From Pseudopithomyces maydicus (taxonomy: Eukaryota; Ascomycota; Dothideomycetes; Pleosporales; Didymosphaeriaceae), in the NCBI GenBank assembly GCA_026873275.1, contig JANTUC010000003.1, forward strand, positions 186,001-250,000: 64,000 nucleotides of DNA. Direction: 5' to 3'. The notes beneath the pieces were generated by a model. The model searched no databases. It was not told the origin of the DNA and saw only the letters and a list, made by a program, of their open reading frames with translations. Shown here piece by piece: positions 33,175-44,700 of the stretch (the first letter of the stretch is position 1; the number at the start of each line of letters is the position of its first letter). Position numbers and translations under genes: made by a program.

Positions 33175-34743
33175 TCACTGATCTGCACCAACACCTAGCA
33201 TGGCAACGCTCGTCATGAATTCATCCATGTCTGTCGTCTTTTCCATCTCTTCCCTTTTCAAACGGCTCTTCTGGTTAGATGGAGAACTCTTAAATGGGTT
33301 ACTTCTCATCCATCGCGACCACTTCTTGACGACTTGTATGCATTCCTCCGGTGAGATCTCAAACCATTCAATGTGTTCTTTCAAACACGCGTCGCAGTAC
33401 ACTCTGATCCTGCAGTAATCCAACTCACTGTGGCAAAGAGCTTCAACTCGGGGTGCATTTGGGACCTTCACTAGACCGTCCTTTGGCAGTGGGTATAGCG
33501 GTCTTGCTTCCCGATTGCAGTCAAAGGTCCAGTCTTCATGCCCTTTTTCAAGTTTTTTGGTGTACCCAATCTTGACAAGCCCGGGATTGCCCTCGACTTC
33601 GTACAAGTATATATAACCTTCTATCTTGTGGGTTTTGGCCAAGTCGCGTGTGACAACTTTTTTCACCTGACTATAACATTCTTTTGGGTCTGGTATGCCA
33701 TCGAGCCTTGGGAGCCTCTTGAAAATGCTAGTGTCTAAAGCTGATGGCCAAAACTCAGATGGACTATGATAGAACTCGGGCGATAACGAGCGCGTGCTTG
33801 TTGGGGTCGGAAGCTGACCATTGTGCCAAACAGTCTCTTCTGCGACATATGTACTTTCGGACACACCTCCGCTGTTGATGGCTCCGGCAGCCTCTTCGAC
33901 CGAACACATAGGTTCGATTTTGGACTTTTTAAGGATTTCGACGATGCCCAGTTCCCACGTGTTGAGCATTTTGTAACCTTGTTTGTCGATGTGAGAAAAG
34001 CAATACATATTCGCTTCCAGTACTCTCAAGTATCCTTGAAGGAGTCTTTTATCGTTGTACACGTCTGGTTGTAAGATTTCGTTGATGGTTTTGTGGCAGT
34101 TTTGAACCCTTTGACCATGAATCGTCCCACGGCAGCTTTCTTTCTTCAGGTTTATCCCTATGCATTGTTTCGTCATTCTACCCAGCACCTTTTTGATTCC
34201 TTTTCCAATGATAGCAGTCGAGCTGGCGGAGCTTTGAGGGAAGATGTTAGCCCAGAGCTCCAGCCGATCTTCCTTGGCATATCCGTGATCATGAGAGTGA
34301 CAATGTACTAGCATAACCAACGTTTCTAGTTCATCTTCTAGATTCTCGTTTGATAGTTGAGGAGCCGAGACTTTCTCAGCTTGAGAGCGAATTCTGGCCT
34401 GTCGCGTTTCACTTATGGGCCGTCGACAAGGCTTCCCGTCTTGTGTGTTGCCACCACAGTGCCAGTTCTCGAGTCCCAACTGTATTATAAGCTTCTTACT
34501 ATCGGGAGCCCCAGCCTTTTTCTGATCATCTTTCATGGAAAGAACCACGGTGGAGACGTCTGAGGTGCCGACCTTGGACAGTTCACGACTTTCGCTGTCT
34601 TCGTGGGCACCAATTAGTACTGATGCCTGGAGTCTCTCGGTCGAGCTCTCAAGCCGCGCCACTGGAGTCACTGAAACTGCTCCCCTGCACCCCTTCCTTT
34701 GGGAAGTTGCTGTCTTTTGCGGGTTATCGGTTCTTGAAGACAT
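33175..34743 (-). CDS. T5orf172 (GIY-YIG-related, DUF1766) domain protein
   Basis: A single-exon gene of 522 residues. An N-terminal disordered part is followed by Cys-containing patches (WHCGGNTQDGKPCRRPIS about 95-112; QCIGINLKKESCRGTI about 195-210; then YCFSH), which may be small zinc-binding modules. The C-terminal domain starts KIEGYIYLYEVEGNPGLVKI-GYT (about 387-410), the T5orf172 signature related to GIY-YIG endonucleases. Then come RVEALCHSELDYCRI and a EHIEWFEISPEECIQVVKKW block typical of the fungal family. Many fungal genomes carry several such proteins of unknown role. Nuclease activity is not implied, because the GIY-YIG catalytic set is incomplete by eye. Confidence 0.85.
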   Translation of the reverse strand: MSSRTDNPQKTATSQRKGCRGAVSVTPVARLESSTERLQASVLIGAHEDSESRELSKVGTSDVSTVVLSMKDDQKKAGAPDSKKLIIQLGLENWHCGGNTQDGKPCRRPISETRQARIRSQAEKVSAPQLSNENLEDELETLVMLVHCHSHDHGYAKEDRLELWANIFPQSSASSTAIIGKGIKKVLGRMTKQCIGINLKKESCRGTIHGQRVQNCHKTINEILQPDVYNDKRLLQGYLRVLEANMYCFSHIDKQGYKMLNTWELGIVEILKKSKIEPMCSVEEAAGAINSGGVSESTYVAEETVWHNGQLPTPTSTRSLSPEFYHSPSEFWPSALDTSIFKRLPRLDGIPDPKECYSQVKKVVTRDLAKTHKIEGYIYLYEVEGNPGLVKIGYTKKLEKGHEDWTFDCNREARPLYPLPKDGLVKVPNAPRVEALCHSELDYCRIRVYCDACLKEHIEWFEISPEECIQVVKKWSRWMRSNPFKSSPSNQKSRLKREEMEKTTDMDEFMTSVAMLGVGADQ

Positions 34744-34834
34744 GAGGTGTAGGCTATATCCTTAGCAGATTCAATGGAGTATCCGATACTCTATGAGAGA
34801 TCTAGTAGCTCATAGCAGATGGAAAATTACTCAG

Positions 34835-34842
34835 TATTTATA
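34835..34842 (-). promoter_or_regulatory. TATA box of the T5orf172 gene
   Basis: TATAAATA on the minus strand about 92 nt upstream of the ATG at 34743. Confidence 0.45.
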
Positions 34843-35077
34843 CTAGAATGCGGGGTAGTCTGTCCTCTCTTGCCGCGCGAACCGCCTTGCAGCAGGAACT
34901 AACTCCCCTGGCGTATGGGTTGGTTAGCGAGGGTGTACAACACCCTCAATGGAAGCAGGCCTCATGTATGATTACATAGGCTCGACCCCGCTTTCGTCTT
35001 CCCCCTCGACACAGTATATTTCATTCTAATCTATTACTATCTCACAATCTTCTAAAATAGTTCAACTCTTTTCCATC

Positions 35078-35678
35078 ATGACATACTTGTGCCCTATATG
35101 TACCAAGCAATTTGGTGATAGGGGAGCTCTCAAAAATCACACTGGCACCAACACTGCGTCCGCCCGCAAACCACATCCATGCGATAGATGTTTTCAGACC
35201 TTTTGCAGCGACGCGAGCCTACGAAATCATCAAAATGCACCTTCTCATGCCACCATGTTTGGCTGCAATGCCTGCAATAAAAAGTTCGGTAGCAAGCAAG
35301 CACACCGCCAGCATATGGGTTCAGATTCACACGCTAGAAATCACCAGAAATTTTCATCATCAATCGCTCCGGCAGTGGGAGTAGAGGTATATACCTTTTT
35401 CTTCCAGGGAGATGTTATCAAGGCGCTAATCGCAAACATAGATTCCAGCTGTTGGGCATACTACTCAGATAAGACCTCGAGTCTTAGGAGCCCGGGAATC
35501 GAGCAAAGAATGCACGCACGACCACGAATTTACCAGCAGTCAATATGCAAACAAAGCGAGTAGTGAAAAAAATCGGCTATATACACTTTCGACGGATTGG
35601 GACTATGACCAGGACTGGGCGCTTTGCGATAAGGATTGTGGATGGTGTGGGCACTGCGGTGATGGTGTCTGTTATTAG
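35078..35678 (+). CDS. small C2H2 zinc-finger protein with C-terminal Cys cluster
   Basis: Two exons, 35078-35386 and 35442-35678, with a 55-nt intron, give 181 residues. Three C2H2-type fingers occupy the N-terminal half: CPICTKQF...H, CDRCFQTFCSDASLRNHQNA and CNACNKKFGSKQAHRQHMGS, the last two with the longer NHQNAPSH-type spacing of dsRNA-binding/ribosome-linked C2H2 proteins. Unspliced translation would run into a basic nonsense tail. Splicing instead yields WDYDQDWALCDKDCGWCGHC and a final GDGVCY, a cysteine cluster known from small fungal C2H2 proteins. Function unknown; probably nucleic-acid binding. Divergent from the T5orf172 gene, 334 nt apart. Confidence 0.82.
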
Positions 35679-36019
35679 CTAAACGTTGAGATGTGCTCGA
35701 AAGCCATCTTTCATGTCCTCGCTTCAATTATTTGTATACGAAAGGAATTCTCTGGCAAAGTTTACCATGTAATTCTGCTGTGAATCTGGCGTACAACGAT
35801 CGGGCAGAAAACTCCTCTATCCTGGTTGAGAGAATGGCTGTTTATGCAAGGAGGGTCATTTGAGCCGGGCAAAACGTCGATTTACATGGTCTCATGTTAA
35901 TTCCCACAGTGGGCCTTCCTGAAGCCATGATCTTGAACAGGGCCTAGAGCCGTGGATGGAATCTTTCTAGCGCGGCATGCCCATCGCATGACCTCAGTAT
36001 ATCGAGCTTTCGCTACATT

Positions 36020-37192
36020 CTACCCCATGATCCATGTTGCTCCTATTCCCCCAGCGAACATACACGCCACAGTAACAAAGCTCGAGATCCCCAACATACT
36101 CATCCCACTAATCCCGTGCCCAGACGTGCACCCCCAGCTAGCCTCGCCCCCAACACCATCACGAAGCCTCCTACAACCCCCTCAAAGCAGTAACATCCAC
36201 CCCATTAGCAGATGGAGCGACGCTCACGTGTTCAGAACGGCCAAACGCCAACGCGCCGGCCACAATCCCGCCTGCAAAGTACAGCGACTTGGCCGGCGGC
36301 GCGGGCCCGCTCTTCGCATCACCTACGCCAAACACCCACCAAAAGTACTGTCCAAGTACTTGGTAGCCTGTCGAAACGCCAATCGCATTTCCCGTGAGTA
36401 GCAGCGTGGCCGCCTGCGCGGCCCCAATCACCGCGCCGCCAACGACCGGATGCATATATGTGTGCACGTGCAGTTGCAGTCCGGTCCTCCCGGGCCTTGG
36501 CCATGACTCCAGCGCCGTGACCGCGGCCACCATCCCCACGCACAGCACCACGTACGCGGCGACTCCCGCGGCGGTGCTCACGCCCAGGCGGCTTTGTACG
36601 GTGAGCTTGGTGGCCGGCGACGTGGGGGCTGGGGCTTTGCCCTCTGGCTCGCGACGAAGGCGGAGACGGGCCACGCCCAGAGAATCCCGCCGAGCGCGCC
36701 GCCGAAGAGAACGTACCACCCGGATTGCACGCTGCGGGCGAGCTGCACGAGGACGGTGCCTGGACACGCACCCGTGAGCGCCATCCCGAGGCCGACCAGC
36801 GTGCCGCCGATGACGTTGCCGTCGTAGCGGCTGAAGAGGCCGAGGGAGGATGGTGAGCGGGGGTGCTTTTTACGATGCCGATGGCTTCGAAGACGTGTAT
36901 TACTATGCTGTTGAGGGATTGTTATGTTTGATGTTCCCGGTTGGGGGGTTGGATTGCGGTGTACGTACGCACTACTTGCACTTGCGGTGATGAAAACCTT
37001 CAGCATGTAGAAGGACGAGAGTTGCATCTGCGATGTGATGATCTGGGGAAGATACACCCCTGACGAAACCAGGGCCGCGCCGAAGAGGGCGCCGGCCATG
37101 GAGGAGGCGAAGAAGGGGCGAGGCATTGTTACGATACCTCTAGGAAGTGATGCAACGATTCCAAGCGAATGTGTTCCGTCTTGCTTGGGCAT
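36020..37192 (-). CDS. YeeE/YedE (DUF395) family sulfur-compound transporter-like membrane protein, four single-base shifts
   Basis: Exon 1 is 37192-36969 and exon 2 is 36907-36020. Several frames must be joined: one extra base at each of G5 36859-36863, the CTCGCG stretch near 36648-36655, C5 36177-36181 and C5 36131-36135 gives 371 residues. Recognisable family blocks appear in order: GALFGAALVSSGVYLPQIIT, LKVFITASASSAIVIHVFEA, SRYDGNVIGGTLVGLGMALT followed by GACPGTVLVQLARSV, HPVVGGAVIGAAQAATLLLT, and GARLAGG with CTSGHGISG. Bacterial relatives import thiosulfate or related sulfur compounds through conserved cysteines; the GACPG and GGCTSG cysteines are both present. Codon 23 (MPRPFFASSM) is an alternative start. 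All defects are single bases in G/C runs, so I favour sequence error over a true pseudogene. Confidence 0.8.
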
Positions 37193-37500
37193 CCCGAACA
37201 GATTGGATTGGATTTATATCGAGAAGAAGACTCCATGTTTTTGTCAATGGTGGCCGGGTGGCCGAGCGAAGTTCGCGCCGTCTCCCACCTGGACCCCGAC
37301 GTCGCCGAGGTGGGTGGTGCGGAGCGTCTAGCACCACAAACGTCGCCGACAATCTCACGATACAGAGTGCAGAACGTCGCAAAGATTTCATGAGTGGAGT
37401 ATGCTAAGATACTGCTAGATGACGACGCGCGGCAGGGTTTTGCCGTGCCATTTCACCGAGCCTTCGAATAGCAGTGTGCCTACCAGGGGTTGAACTCCTC

Positions 37501-37566
37501 GGTGTGACTTTAGTACTACCCAGGTGTGACTTTAGTACTGCCAAGGTGTGACTTTGGTACTGCCCA
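37501..37566. repeat. three tandem 22-bp repeats
   Basis: Three adjacent copies of GGTGTGACTTTAGTACTGCC plus CA (with a few substitutions), followed by a partial GGTGTTAG. Non-coding, in the AT-rich flank of the YeeE-like gene. Confidence 0.9.
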
Positions 37567-38649
37567 GGTGTTAGCGCGGGCGAATACTCCTAGGTGTCGG
37601 GAATTTACAGTTATGCAAAGAGCTAAAAAAGACATAGCGAGATGATTTGATTTTGTATATACACTGTACCATACGTTAAACAGGCACATGTTGTATGCTA
37701 TTATCGTGGTGTCTCTTGTTGCTAGTGAGAAAGCGCGCCTAATTTAAGACTCGTCGGCGAAAAGCAGGCCTTTTATAGTTGTTGCTTGCCAAAAAGATTT
37801 ACATTCACTCCCAGGAACTTGCGGTACAGCGTCAGCTGTTGAATTTCCAATTAATGACGCGATGTCTTGTGAAGCAATCTGGTGATCGTGCGAGGAGGAT
37901 TGAAATTACATTATATAATTCATGAAGCTGAGCTACTTGCTTGGGCTTGTGCTTGTGCTGGTATGCAATTCATGCATTGTTGCGCGTGCGATGTTCGAAT
38001 GCGCTGTTTATATCACTATGCAGGCGTGTGAAGAGCAGCTATCCGTATTGACAGTTCAGATAAGAATGACCAAAATCCAGCCCAAACAATCTCTGCAAAC
38101 CTTGCATATCAAACCTTTCTACCCACGGGCTGCCGGTCAATGCCGAGTCATATTGATAAGAGCCAATGCCATTATTCGAAAGAGCTTTTAAATCGTTGAG
38201 ACACTGCCGACTAAACGACTTCAGCACTCCAATAACCAGTTTAATACGATCGCTGTGCTGTTCTATGCAACTCCTGAAATTATCAACATGAGAGTCTATG
38301 GGCAATGCCTTCATCATTCCAGCGCCAAGCAGCATACATCTCAGTTCCAACTCTCCTTCCGCTCACTGCATCACCATACTATCAGCTCATTTCCCCACAT
38401 CGACACAATCTCGGCTGTCGGAGATGCGGAAAAGGATATTTGTCTCACCAGAGACTGACATGCATATGCTTCGCTACAACTCGCGCTAGTCCTTGTTGGA
38501 GCAACGACTCTCTTCAGGTCAATACTCACGCACATGAGCTGACTTTTACCGAAAAACAACTTTCCCCATGGAGGTTCCATGACACATAGATAGATTCGGG
38601 CAGCGAGAACGTCGACAGTGGCTAAATTACGCGCCTCTAGAAATAGGTG

Positions 38650-38655
38650 TATAAA
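38650..38655 (+). promoter_or_regulatory. TATA box of the small secreted protein gene
   Basis: TATAAA 91 nt upstream of the ATG at 38741. Confidence 0.5.
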
Positions 38656-38740
38656 GGAAGGGTGAATGTTCCTTGAGTAGCATCGCCATCAAGACGGATC
38701 TTCAACGCCTACAATCCAAACACACCCGGCACCATCTATC

Positions 38741-39204
38741 ATGAAGAAGTTTGCTCTAATTTCGGTTCTTGCCGCCTACTCGACCTTCGTCTTCTCTTCG
38801 CCCGTGGCCGACAAAGACATCATGAACATCACAGCGCCTGTGACCGAACAAAGCGTCACACCTTTTACTGCTCTGAGCCCATCCTTGGTTCCATGCCTCC
38901 CGGGCGCCATCTATTGCGGGTGGACTCTGATTGACCAGTTCGGTAAGCAGGGACCAATTCATCTCATTCTTCCACCTTGGTCACTTGTCAGTGTAAACAT
39001 CGGCAGCAGGCAGCTAACACGCCTCGCGTAGGCTGGTCTCCAGAACCCATCCGTAATGACCTCTGCCGCAACCTAGGTATCTGCAACGGAAATCCAGGGG
39101 ATCCGTGGAACACCTTGTTGTTTTGCGACCAGCAATATGTCGCCCACCCCATCAAGTTTTGTGGTGGATTTCAGAGCTGTCATCTCGACAACATTGGTTG
39201 TTAG
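38741..39204 (+). CDS. small secreted cysteine-rich protein (effector-like)
   Basis: Two exons, 38741-38942 and 39032-39204 (89-nt intron), give 124 residues. A clear signal peptide (MKKFALISVLAAYSTFVFSS) leads to a mature part with eight cysteines: VPCLPGAIYCGW, DLCRNLGICNG, LLFCDQQ, KFCGGFQSC and the terminal GC. An even number suggests four disulfides. No family recognised. The features (secreted, small, Cys-rich, in an AT-rich gene-poor tract) are those of candidate effectors or antimicrobial/adhesive small proteins, but nothing in the sequence shows toxicity or a host. Confidence 0.8.
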
Positions 39205-40306
39205 CTATAGCTCATGGTGGCAGAAGTAGCGAAGCGTGTTTGGTCAACAACTTCTACAATCACTCCTTTAAACCAACAATAGTGACTCAAACATGACATG
39301 GAAAGAACAGGAACCATCTTATATTGTGATAGTTTGCTTCTATTATAGTCGATCCTTCAGGCTTCAAGCCTTCCGAATTCATCTATTATTGGCTTGTCAT
39401 TTTATCGTGTCTTCAACCACTTGATTTCATCTTGAGAATAATTGCAGCCGGAATCTTACTAGAAAAGGACTAGCAGTAAGAGGATTCTTTAGCACAACAT
39501 TCAAGGGCAACCGATACAATGGGCGGAACTAATATTTTCCTCGACCATGGGCCCCGCATGGATAGGGTTCAAGATCACAGACTGGGATAGACCCGCTCTG
39601 CCTCGCTGCACCGCTCAACAGTCAGATGACTCTCAAATAGCGGCGCTCGATATTGCTTAGTATTTAGTCTTTAGATTTTGTTCAAAGCTTTTAAGAGATA
39701 TTGAATCCTGCAGTATCATAATGTGGAAATAAAAATATCTGTGGCTTAAACATGGTACATATAGCCTGAGGATTCCTGGTCTACAAATCATCGACAGTGC
39801 AAGTCACATGAAGTAAGTGTTCCATCTTATAGACATATATTATGATCTCAGGAATTTTAAAACACATGACGGAACACCAACTCTATTTACTAGTATTCTC
39901 TAAAAGGAACTAGAGCGTTACAACTGGCCAATAGATCTCAAAGAAAACAAGCTTGATGGGATTATCAATATTTGCGCACTATTTCAATCAAAAAAATAGG
40001 AGTATAGCATGCGATTACAAGACGGGTAACTTTGTATGCGTCATCCATTCGATCATAGCGAGGCAGGACCAATGCTCATGTTGTGACGCGACTAGAATTG
40101 ACCAATCAGAACAATCGTGTTCCCCGTCGCGTCAGCAAGCCACACAGAAATGGTGGCGCATATCGCAGCTGGTACGCGCGTCTCGTTCGATTGCTGGTCA
40201 GTCGAGCTGAAAATGAAATGAATAAATCTACACCGAGCTCCTTCCCGTTCTTAGCAAAAACCTTTGGGAAGTAGTCTTCTGCTCTCCCATTTTCGATCAC
40301 ACCAAC
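39205..40306. other. AT-rich intergenic region, 1.1 kb
   Basis: No coding frame with support. Composition is clearly richer in A/T than the housekeeping half of the window. Confidence 0.45.
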
Positions 40307-41772
40307 ATGCAGGCGCTAACGATGCTGGTCATTCGTAAGGAAGGCTTCAATCTTGTCACTCTCGATAGTCCCACTGACAGGTTCCTTCTCTAGAGCTTTT
40401 GTCAATTGCAACAATCATATCAGCGAGCTCATACTCACACTCCATGCGCAGAGAAGACAATTCCAGTATCTCAACTTTCGTTCATAACACTGGGAGTGGG
40501 TCTCTCGCCTTTGCGGTGACTGTTGCGAAAAATGGTGGGGACATGTTCTTTCATTTTGAGGCACCAGCGGAGTATAGTTGGGTCGGGGTTGGGACAGGGG
40601 AAAAGATGGATGGAAGTCTCATGTGGATTGCATACCGTAGTGGCAACGGGACTGGTACGTGCCCAGCATATCACCCTTTCTTCGTAGAGTACATTCAGAC
40701 TGATACATACTTTAGGAGCGACATTATCAACTAGAACCGTTAATGATCATGTCGAGCCTTCCTACAACAGCAAGATCGATTGCCAGATCTTCGTTGGAAA
40801 CGATACTCGCAACGGTATTTCCAGGGTCGACAATCGAGATATACTCGCCGTCAACGGTGTGTGCAAGAATATCAGCAATATCAACGCAGGCAAAAGTGAA
40901 GACACGCTGGATTTCACAAGCAGACAACAGAGCTTTATCTTCGGTCTAGGTCCTACGGGAAAGCCCATCAATTCAGATAGCCAATCTGCGGGCATACGCC
41001 GCCACACATTGTATGGACAATTCTCTATGGACTTATCGATGGCTACTGTTTCGAATGACGAGGAAGTCAATAGAGCACATCTAGGCAATGTGGCTAATTG
41101 GGAAATCTCTAACGCGCAGCTGGTCGGTGGTGTTACAAACGACCACGATTGGAGCGGACCAGTCCACGCTGTACTCATGGTTGGCAGTTTCATTATGCTT
41201 TTCCCAATCGGTGTAGTGTTCCTACGACTATTGGAGAAGGTAAAATGGCACGCCTGGATGCAAGGCGTTGGCGTAGTCTTCACAATTATTGGCCTCGGCG
41301 TAGGTGTTTACCTGGGGAGGGAATATAATCATGTAAGTCGGTCCTTCGATTTGGACGACGTTTTACTAGTCACTTGGTATTCTCAACAAGTTCTGAGGTT
41401 CTAAATACTAATACAACATAGTCTAAGGATTTCAACTCGGCACATCAGATTATCGGTATAATTGTCTGTTTGTTCGTCCTCATCCAGTTCGGTATGGGCA
41501 TGGTCCACCATAGGCTCTACAACCGCTCTAAACGACCTACTGTATTCGGTCGCTTGCATCTCTACTTTGGTCCACCTCTACTTGTAACTGGGGCTGTAAA
41601 TGGCTTTCTCGGGTTTAGCTTTGCGGGCAATAACAAGGACAACATCTGGTATGGCATTATCGTAGCCCTTGTAACAGTAGCCCTTATTGGGATTTTATTT
41701 TGGGCCAGAAGTCGGGGAAGAAGTAAGGATATAGCTGTGGAAAGGAGTTATTCTTTAGAAAGATTATATTAG
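40307..41772 (+). CDS. secreted-entry DOMON (CDH-type cytochrome) plus cytochrome b561-like membrane protein
   Basis: Four exons (40307-40334, 40394-40654, 40716-41332, 41422-41772) give 418 residues. The tiny first exon supplies a signal peptide MQALTMLVIQLLSIATIIS. Residues about 28-200 form a DOMON / cellobiose-dehydrogenase cytochrome-like domain: FFHFEAPAEYSWVGVGTGEK with a Met (MDGSLMWIAYR) suited to haem ligation. C-terminal hydrophobic helices follow (HAVLMVGSFIMLFPIGVVFL, MQGVGVVFTIIGLGVGVYLG, HQIIGIIVCLFVLIQFGMGM, HHRLYN..RLHLYFGPPLLV, IIVALVTVALIGILFWA). Their paired histidines resemble cytochrome b561. Proposed role: transmembrane electron transfer at the cell surface; the partner is unknown. 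Confidence 0.9.
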
Positions 41773-44700
41773 TTTAATGGCCAAGCCCGAAAAAAACACT
41801 GTAGTTATAGGCAACGTTATAGCTATTAACTGCACAATTGTCTATTCCATTCGGCTCGCCGTCCAATTTCGCTGCTACGGTAACTTCTTTGCGGGCCAAT
41901 TAAACATGGCCTCAGCCACTCCCTCCAGATCAAGACTGCATGATGTTCTGTCGATCGACACATGCCTTAGATATTCTCATAGCATGTGGATGCAAGCTCA
42001 TACAGAGCGATTTTGGCTAGTCCAAACCAAATAAACTGACGTTGGTGGCACGCAGACTTCCATGACTGAGTGGCACTGGAGTTACCACGACACCGTGCAC
42101 GAGAGGCCCTCCAGTATTAGGCAACGGTGAACTCAAGGGCGAACGAAATCGCAGTGTGAACACGCTAGGGAAGCTCTTCATAGTGCCTCACAGCCTATGA
42201 CGTTGGAAGCCTTCTCTTCAGCTGGCGCGATCGAGGCTTTCGAGACTGACTGCCTAATCGGGACAACGATAGATGTGGTTAGCGTATACACTACACTAGT
42301 GTAGCTAAGGTCTTGCTCAGCTAAGAACCGCCAATCATCACTTCTCTATCATAAGCACAGGCGTGTGTCTGATCTCCATTCTCACTTTGAAGCAATCCGC
42401 GAAAGCTTTTTTATGGTTTAAATGGACGAAATCGCAGGGCCATGCGAATTCCAGTCACGAGCTCAAGAAGATGAGACAGTCCTATGATGGTGTGTATTAA
42501 GAACAAGAACAAGAACAAGAACAAGAAGAAGAAGAGGAAGAAGAAGAAAGCCCTCTTGCCCGCACCACTCTGCTAGCCATTTTTGATCCTCGTCCGTCGC
42601 CCAAACTTCATTCAATCACCAGCCATGTGAGGTCTACAAGGGGTCGTATACTCCTCCACTTCACATCAGCGTAGTACTTGCGTGTGTTACGGACTCGGGC
42701 ACTTCAGCCTCCTCGCCGCCAGCCATTGCTCGACTACTTCTTGCGTGGCCTGGGACTCATCCTCATCAAGGCCCTCAGAGCCGTGGGACATCATAGATGA
42801 TGAGCTTGTACGGTACCCAGACCCCTCGCCAGCTGAAACAGTCAATATGTCGACCAAAGGTCCCCCAAGAACAACCTACCTGGTCGAGAAGACACTATCG
42901 AGAGACTTGGCGTCGATGCACCCCCCAGAGCTTGAGGTAGAACGGACTCATTGTAATTTTGTTTCGAGCGAGACCATAATCGTGCGAGGCGAGTCTGCTC
43001 AGCAGGGGCTTTGTCCTTGCGACACATGATTTTCGGCTCGGTTGTTCAGAAGTTGTATTGCTCGAGGGTCTTTGGACAAAAAAAGGGCCAAGTATTTAAT
43101 AACCCGACGATACGATCGAATCTTGTGCAGTGGCAACTGTTATATCATAGATTACGCAACATCACATTTGCAGACAAGTATGGTTAAGCGCGATATGCTA
43201 CGTATTAGGTCCTTGATGTATTTCCTTCACCCATCTTAGTTACGCGTTACTGTGAAGTTGCTGAACAATAGCATGGAATTCATTGGTCGCTGGCATCTGA
43301 TAAACTTTTGGCGTAATCAGATTAAGGCCAGATGCACCGCCACTCTCATCTACATTGTCGCTACGGCTCTTGTATTGTATCTCTATTGGCATTTGCTTAT
43401 ATTGTGGGTGTACTGATGTCCTTCGGGCTTTTATTCCTATTACCCTATTGCATCGCGCAGACGTTGCAGAAGTGTCTGACAAGCTACAATAGACACTAGG
43501 AACGTGTGCTTGTACCTTAGCTTACTATTGTAAGCCTGCTTTTATCTATTATACCTAAAACTCATACTGTGCAAATCAAGAATTGTACACGTGCACTACA
43601 AGAACAATTGTACATAGAAGCCTCTATCCAGCTCTTTGTTACTCATGCGCATTGCAGTTCAGGATTCTGATAAATACGAAAACTTTTGGGCAAGAAGACC
43701 TAGAAATTGCAAAGCAGGGACCTCACCGGATAATAGGTGTATGAAGTAGATGGAGAGCTTTGAGTATCACTCTCTATCATCTTAGAACTCTCTGATTTGG
43801 CCAAAACAAAGAGGAGCATATACGCTACATATGCGCAGCCTTTTTTCAACTTCACATCGGTCCATTCCAACGGTCGACTCGATCGTCGCCTCAACGTCAC
43901 CACCCAATCGCTCAGCCAATTAACACTTAGAGTTGCTGTGACAAAGGCGGTAGAGGAGCAATCATGCTGTAAATATAGAAGACTATTCTCTTGTGCAACA
44001 AGATACGCTCGATGTCCGCTCGTTATCATTGTTATCAGTTGGCAGCTACGATGATCTCTTGACGATCTTTTTCTTCTCAATTGGCTAGACACATCTTGAT
44101 GCTAGTAACCTCGAACTAGCTAGAGCTATACACACAACACTAAACAGCCATGGCAAGACAGCTGGGCGTTAACACCGTGAAACCATACGCAAGTTCCAAC
44201 ATTTTTTCGTTCAAAGAACTTACATAGCATTTGAAACCACTCACAGATAAGATGCTGAAACACTGTTTTGTAGATCATGCAGGGAGCTGTTTGGACGGGT
44301 GCCACAGCAAAACAGACAAATGTATTAGAATTTCTCTATCTTCAAACTCAAGACCTGAAAGTCGCAATACTTGTGGGACTGTCTAACCCATATTTTATGA
44401 AGCATATATTGACAAGGTTGAGCAAGAGAAGCAAATTATATGTGGCGGTAATGCTATAACACTTACAACTTTCGAGCAACCAGTTGACGCGCGACATATA
44501 GCTGTTAGCTCCAACCCCAAATTCTCTTATCTCTTAGTAAGGGTATCACCTCATCACCAGATCATCCTATGGAGTATCTTATTGTGATCAATTCAACTGG
44601 TTTTGAAATGAAGATAGGCAGTATTTCGACATAGTGATTCTTGAGCATTTGCAGCAATGTCTGACTTCGAGCAATTCAATATTTAATACTCTTTTTCTTT

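Larger units (their letters stand above)
37193..38740. other. AT-rich intergenic region, 1.5 kb
   Basis: Apart from the 22-bp repeats, a frame at 37922 begins with a signal-like MKLSYLLGLVLVLVCNS. A minus-strand frame at 38039-38350 is equally open and neither has recognised homology, so no gene is called. Confidence 0.4.

Noticed and set aside
37470..37500. tRNA-like TTGAAC motif
   Set aside because: The flanking bases do not form a five-pair T-stem, and no acceptor or anticodon arm could be folded around it.
37922..38191. Possible small secreted protein (MKLSYLLGLVLVL start)
   Set aside because: The mature part has no cysteine pattern, and an equally open frame exists on the other strand. 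Evidence is too weak for a gene call.
42682..43029. 115-codon open frame on the plus strand in the AT-rich desert
   Set aside because: Composition and motifs are not protein-like, and nothing upstream or downstream supports splicing.
43700..44092. 130-codon open frame on the minus strand
   Set aside because: No recognisable domain, and the start codon region overlaps other open frames. Probably chance.
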